64,000 bases of DNA. Origin: Hirudinaria manillensis (taxonomy: Eukaryota; Annelida; Clitellata; Hirudinida; Hirudinidae). The stretch lies in the NCBI GenBank assembly GCA_034509925.1, contig CM067531.1, positions 4,434,001 to 4,498,000 of the forward strand, read 5' to 3'. Below the pieces are notes generated by a model, which saw only the letters and a program-made list of their open reading frames with translations, searched no databases and was not told where the DNA came from. This document shows positions 59,581 to 64,000 of the stretch, one piece after another. The position numbers and the translations under genes are program-made. How positions within the stretch are numbered: the first letter of the stretch is position 1; every line of letters starts with the position of its first letter.

Positions 59581-59973
59581 TTAATATCGGACGATCAGGA
59601 CGGCGTAAACCTCGTTCTCGTCATCCGAATCCTCTTCGTCGTCATCTCCGGCTTGCATGCTTTCCAAACTGGCAAGAATTCGGTTCACAATGCCTTCCAA
59701 ATCGTCAGCACTCTCGCTCTCGTTCACGTCTTTCGACTGGACTTTCAGTACGCTATGAGATTGATCCTCTTTGAAGTCATAGAATATTTCAGAATATTGC
59801 CTCTTGCAAAGGGGACAACTGGGATTCACTTCGGACCACTTCTGTATGCATTCGAAACAGAAACTGTGCTTGCACACGTTCGTCGTGCTCATGTTATTGA
59901 TTTCACCCAAGCATATGACGCACGGATTCTCGGGAATGTCATCGCTCGATATGTCTTGTTGTGTATTTGACAT
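59581..59973 (-). CDS. RING-finger gene copy 12
   Basis: Protein identical to copy 2, majority flanks. Confidence 0.93.
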   Translation of the reverse strand: MSNTQQDISSDDIPENPCVICLGEINNMSTTNVCKHSFCFECIQKWSEVNPSCPLCKRQYSEIFYDFKEDQSHSVLKVQSKDVNESESADDLEGIVNRILASLESMQAGDDDEEDSDDENEVYAVLIVRY

Positions 59974-60446
59974 TTTCTTTGATTACGAAGTACTTTACAC
60001 TTGCTCTAGAAACGATGGACGACGTATGTTTATGACGTTAACAGACATTTAACCTTTTGCCCGTGCCTTTCAGAAGGGAAAAAGATACTGAATAAAAAAT
60101 ACGAAAAAATAATTTTTTTAATTACGTTTAAAAAAATAATTTGTTTAAAAAATAATATTTTAAAAAATATTTGTTTATAATTCATTTTTTAAGCATTCTG
60201 GATGTTATTTTACACTATTATCAAGTCCTGAAATTTCGAATGTCCTTTTAAGGCCGGCCGCAGGAATGGATGAGTTGGAAAAGTTTATGAAGCATTTAAC
60301 ATTAATAAAAACAAATCTCGTAATAATGCACTGGTATATTTATTTTATGGGGCACGTAATTGTTATTAAGAAAAAATCTAATGGAAACGGATATCTTTCT
60401 TTCGTGATCATTCTTCTTCTGCATTCCGATCGGTGAGATATTTAGT

Positions 60447-60839
60447 TTAATATCGGACGATCAGGACGGCGTAAACCTCGTTCTCGTCATCCGAATCCTC
60501 TTCGTCGTCATCTCCGGCTTGCATGCTTTCCAAACTGGCAAGAATTCGGTTCACAATGCCTTCCAAATCGTCAGCACTCTCGCTCTCGTTCACGTCTTTC
60601 GACTGGACTTTCAGTACGCTATGAGATTGATCCTCTTTGAAGTCATAGAATATTTCAGAATATTGCCTCTTGCAAAGGGGACAACTGGGATTCACTTCGG
60701 ACCACTTCTGTATGCATTCGAAACAGAAACTGTGCTTGCACACGTTCGTCGTGCTCATGTTATTGATTTCACCCAAGCATATGACGCACGGATTCTCGGG
60801 AATGTCATCGCTCGATATGTCTTGTTGTGTATTTGACAT
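60447..60839 (-). CDS. RING-finger gene copy 13
   Basis: Protein identical to copy 2. The 3' flank has AAGAAAAAATC; upstream it has a private CAGAATGG for CAGAAGGG at 60940. Confidence 0.93.
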   Translation of the reverse strand: MSNTQQDISSDDIPENPCVICLGEINNMSTTNVCKHSFCFECIQKWSEVNPSCPLCKRQYSEIFYDFKEDQSHSVLKVQSKDVNESESADDLEGIVNRILASLESMQAGDDDEEDSDDENEVYAVLIVRY

Positions 60840-61312
60840 TTTCTTTGATTACGAAGTACTTTACACTTGCTCTAGAAACGATGGACGACGTATGTTTATG
60901 ACGTTAACAGACATTTAACCTTTTGCCCGTGCCTTTCAGAATGGAAAAAGATACTGAATAAAAAATACGAAAAAATAATTTTTTTAATTACGTTTAAAAA
61001 AATAATTTGTTTAAAAAATAATATTTTAAAAAATATTTGTTTATAATTCATTTTTTAAGCATTCTGGATGTTATTTTACACTATTATCAAGTCCTGAAAT
61101 TTCGAATGTCCTTTTAAGGCCGGCCGCAGGAATGGATGAGTTGGAAAAGTTTATGAAACATTTAACATTAATAAAAACAAATCTCGTAATAATGCACTGG
61201 TATATTTATTTTATGGGGCACGTAATTGTTATTAAGAAAAAATCTAATGGAAACGGATATCTTTCTTTCGTGATCATTCTTCTTCTGCATTCCGATCGGT
61301 GAGATATTTAGT

Positions 61313-61705
61313 TTAATATCGGACGATCAGGACGGCGTAAACCTCGTTCTCGTCATCCGAATCCTCTTCGTCGTCATCTCCGGCTTGCATGCTTTCCAAA
61401 CTGGCAAGAATTCGGTTCACAATGCCTTCCAAATCGTCAGCACTCTCGCTCTCGTTCACGTCTTTCGACTGGACTTTCAGTACGCTATGAGATTGATCCT
61501 CTTTGAAGTCATAGAATATTTCAGAATATTGCCTCTTGCAAAGGGGACAACTGGGATTCACTTCGGACCACTTCTGTATGCATTCGAAACAGAAACTGTG
61601 CTTGCACACGTTCGTCGTGCTCATGTTATTGATTTCACCCAAGCATATGACGCACGGATTCTCGGGAATGTCATCGCTCGATATGTCTTGTTGTGTATTT
61701 GACAT
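61313..61705 (-). CDS. RING-finger gene copy 14
   Basis: Protein identical to copy 2. Carries both the ATGAAACAT variant (shared with copy 5) and AAGAAAAAATC (shared with copies 3, 7 and 13); upstream it lacks one T (AACCTTTGCC). Confidence 0.93.
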   Translation of the reverse strand: MSNTQQDISSDDIPENPCVICLGEINNMSTTNVCKHSFCFECIQKWSEVNPSCPLCKRQYSEIFYDFKEDQSHSVLKVQSKDVNESESADDLEGIVNRILASLESMQAGDDDEEDSDDENEVYAVLIVRY

Positions 61706-62177
61706 TTTCTTTGATTACGAAGTACTTTACACTTGCTCTAGAAACGATGGACGACGTATGTTTATGACGTTAACAGACATTTAACCTTTGCCCGTGCCTT
61801 TCAGAAGGGAAAAAGATACTGAATAAAAAATACGAAAAAATAATTTTTTTAATTACGTTTAAAAAAATAATTTGTTTAAAAAATAATATTTTAAAAAATA
61901 TTTGTTTATAATTCATTTTTTAAGCATTCTGGATGTTATTTTACACTATTATCAAGTCCTGAAATTTCGAATGTCCTTTTAAGGCCGGCCGCAGGAATGG
62001 ATGAGTTGGAAAAGTTTATGAAGCATTTAACATTAATAAAAACAAATCTCGTAATAATGCACTGGTATATTTATTTTATGGGGCACGTAATTGTTATTAA
62101 GGAAAAATCTAATGGAAACGGATATCTTTCTTTCGTGATCATTCTTCTTCTGCATTCCGATCGGTGAGATATTTAGT

Positions 62178-62570
62178 TTAATATCGGACGATCAGGACGG
62201 CGTAAACCTCGTTCTCGTCATCCGAATCCTCTTCGTCGTCATCTCCGGCTTGCATGCTTTCCAAACTGGCAAGAATTCGGTTCACAATGCCTTCCAAATC
62301 GTCAGCACTCTCGCTCTCGTTCACGTCTTTCGACTGGACTTTCAGTACGCTATGAGATTGATCCTCTTTGAAGTCATAGAATATTTCAGAATATTGCCTC
62401 TTGCAAAGGGGACAACTGGGATTCACTTCGGACCACTTCTGTATGCATTCGAAACAGAAACTGTGCTTGCACACGTTCGTCGTGCTCATGTTATTGATTT
62501 CACCCAAGCATATGACGCACGGATTCTCGGGAATGTCATCGCTCGATATGTCTTGTTGTGTATTTGACAT
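62178..62570 (-). CDS. RING-finger gene copy 15
   Basis: Protein identical to copy 2; 865 bp from copy 14 because of the missing T. Confidence 0.93.
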   Translation of the reverse strand: MSNTQQDISSDDIPENPCVICLGEINNMSTTNVCKHSFCFECIQKWSEVNPSCPLCKRQYSEIFYDFKEDQSHSVLKVQSKDVNESESADDLEGIVNRILASLESMQAGDDDEEDSDDENEVYAVLIVRY

Positions 62571-63043
62571 TTTCTTTGATTACGAAGTACTTTACACTTG
62601 CTCTAGAAACGATGGACGACGTATGTTTATGACGTTAACAGACATTTAACCTTTTGCCCGTGCCTTTCAGAAGGGAAAAAGATACTGAATAAAAAATACG
62701 AAAAAATAATTTTTTTAATTACGTTTAAAAAAATAATTTGTTTAAAAAATAATATTTTAAAAAATATTTGTTTATAATTCATTTTTTAAGCATTCTGGAT
62801 GTTATTTTACACTATTATCAAGTCCTGAAATTTCGAATGTCCTTTTAAGGCCGGCCGCAGGAATGGATGAGTTGGAAAAGTTTATGAAGCATTTAACATT
62901 AATAAAAACAAATCTCGTAATAATGCACTGGTATATTTATTTTATGGGGCACGTAATTGTTATTAAGGAAAAATCTAATGGAAACGGATATCTTTCTTTC
63001 GTGATCATTCTTCTTCTGCATTCCGATCGGTGAGATATTTAGT

Positions 63044-63436
63044 TTAATATCGGACGATCAGGACGGCGTAAACCTCGTTCTCGTCATCCGAATCCTCTTC
63101 GTCGTCATCTCCGGCTTGCATGCTTTCCAAACTGGCAAGAATTCGGTTCACAATGCCTTCCAAATCGTCAGCACTCTCGCTCTCGTTCACGTCTTTCGAC
63201 TGGACTTTCAGTACGCTATGAGATTGATCCTCTTTGAAGTCATAGAATATTTCAGAATATTGCCTCTTGCAAAGGGGACAACTGGGATTCACTTCGGACC
63301 ACTTCTGTATGCATTCGAAACAGAAACTGTGCTTGCACACGTTCGTCGTGCTCATGTTATTGATTTCACCCAAGCATATGACGCACGGATTCTCGGGAAT
63401 GTCATCGCTCGATATGTCTTGTTGTGTATTTGACAT
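63044..63436 (-). CDS. RING-finger gene copy 16
   Basis: Protein identical to copy 2. Carries the TTTAAACC upstream variant also seen in copies 10 and 11. Confidence 0.93.
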   Translation of the reverse strand: MSNTQQDISSDDIPENPCVICLGEINNMSTTNVCKHSFCFECIQKWSEVNPSCPLCKRQYSEIFYDFKEDQSHSVLKVQSKDVNESESADDLEGIVNRILASLESMQAGDDDEEDSDDENEVYAVLIVRY

Positions 63437-63910
63437 TTTCTTTGATTACGAAGTACTTTACACTTGCTCTAGAAACGATGGACGACGTATGTTTATGACG
63501 TTAACAGACATTTAAACCTTTTGCCCGTGCCTTTCAGAAGGGAAAAAGATACTGAATAAAAAATACGAAAAAATAATTTTTTTAATTACGTTTAAAAAAA
63601 TAATTTGTTTAAAAAATAATATTTTAAAAAATATTTGTTTATAATTCATTTTTTAAGCATTCTGGATGTTATTTTACACTATTATCAAGTCCTGAAATTT
63701 CGAATGTCCTTTTAAGGCCGGCCGCAGGAATGGATGAGTTGGAAAAGTTTATGAAGCATTTAACATTAATAAAAACAAATCTCGTAATAATGCACTGGTA
63801 TATTTATTTTATGGGGCACGTAATTGTTATTAAGGAAAAATCTAATGGAAACGGATATCTTTCTTTCGTGATCATTCTTCTTCTGCATTCCGATCGGTGA
63901 GATATTTAGT

Positions 63911-64000
63911 TTAATATCGGACGATCAGGACGGCGTAAACCTCGTTCTCGTCATCCGAATCCTCTTCGTCGTCATCTCCGGCTTGCATGCTTTCCAAACT
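63911..64000 (-). CDS. RING-finger gene copy 17, cut by window end
   Basis: Only the last 29 codons and the stop are visible, from LESMQ through the acidic tail; the RING lies beyond the window. Confidence 0.85.
   Translation of the reverse strand, partial: SLESMQAGDDDEEDSDDENEVYAVLIVRY

Larger units (their letters stand above)
49950..64000. repeat. Tandem array of about 866-bp RING-gene units
   Basis: Seventeen units are seen, the last cut by the window end. Distances between successive stop codons are 829, 841, then 865-867 bp. Each unit holds, reading on the minus strand: a spacer with long A/T homopolymers, a conserved upstream segment containing TCTAGA, the RING ORF, and a 3' segment with AATAAA about 105 bp past the stop. 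Each full unit also holds one GGCCGGCC palindrome. Units 3-16 differ by only a few substitutions and 1-bp indels; unit 1 is divergent over its 3' half. Confidence 0.97.

Noticed and set aside
49950..64000. Regular long tandem repeat considered as CRISPR or satellite DNA
   Set aside because: Units are 866 bp, each with a full RING ORF and poly(A) signal, in a eukaryotic genome.
1..64000. tRNA and rRNA genes
   Set aside because: No convincing box A/box B pairs or rRNA segments were seen by eye; a covariance-model scan would decide.

Overview
The window is invertebrate (bilaterian) nuclear DNA. Genes are split into short exons by AT-rich GT-AG introns, there are no operons or ribosome-binding sites, and AAT/CAN microsatellites are very common. 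Several products belong to animal families: MCTP, RBM24/38, a Fer3-type bHLH, TMEM98, MFSD5, rhodopsin-like GPCRs and immunoglobulin-domain receptors. I cannot name the species. Exons were assigned by eye from splice consensus, reading phase and remembered family sequence, so exact junctions are predictions.

Layout. 1-10.5 kb: the C2-domain and membrane part of an MCTP gene (+), with long microsatellites and a 25-bp minisatellite in its introns. 12.2-18.2 kb: an RBM24/RBM38-type RNA-binding protein (+), with a TATA promoter, one GC-AG intron and a LINE remnant in intron 1. 22.6-23.9 kb: an intronless peptide-type GPCR (+). 25.3-28.4 kb: an unrecognised small spliced gene (-). 30.1-31.4 kb: a Fer3/FERD3L-like bHLH factor (+). 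33.1-34.3 kb: TMEM98 (+), tail-to-tail with MFSD5 (-, 34.5-37.0 kb). MFSD5 is head-to-head with a multi-pass Ig-domain gene (+, 37.4-39.8 kb). 40.3-43.4 kb: two tandem paralogous GPCRs (-). 44.0-44.2 kb: a tiny gene (-) that seems to need a 15-nt intron. 44.3-47.5 kb: a shortened TRIP12-like HECT ubiquitin ligase (+). 47.7-48.3 kb: a mobile-element remnant with perfect 12-bp inverted ends. 49.95-64.0 kb: a tandem array of about 866-bp units, each carrying one complete intronless RING-finger gene (-); 16 full copies and the start of a 17th are visible, and the array runs off the window.

The most striking part is the RING array. The encoded 130-aa proteins are almost identical, with a TOPORS-like C3HC4 RING and an acidic tail followed by a hydrophobic VLIV motif resembling a SUMO-interacting motif. 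A SUMO-targeted ubiquitin ligase that has been amplified and homogenised is a reasonable hypothesis. The edge copy is divergent only in its C-terminal part, which suggests a gene-conversion boundary. Together with the nearby HECT ligase, two kinds of E3 ligase lie within 20 kb, but whether they work together cannot be told from sequence.
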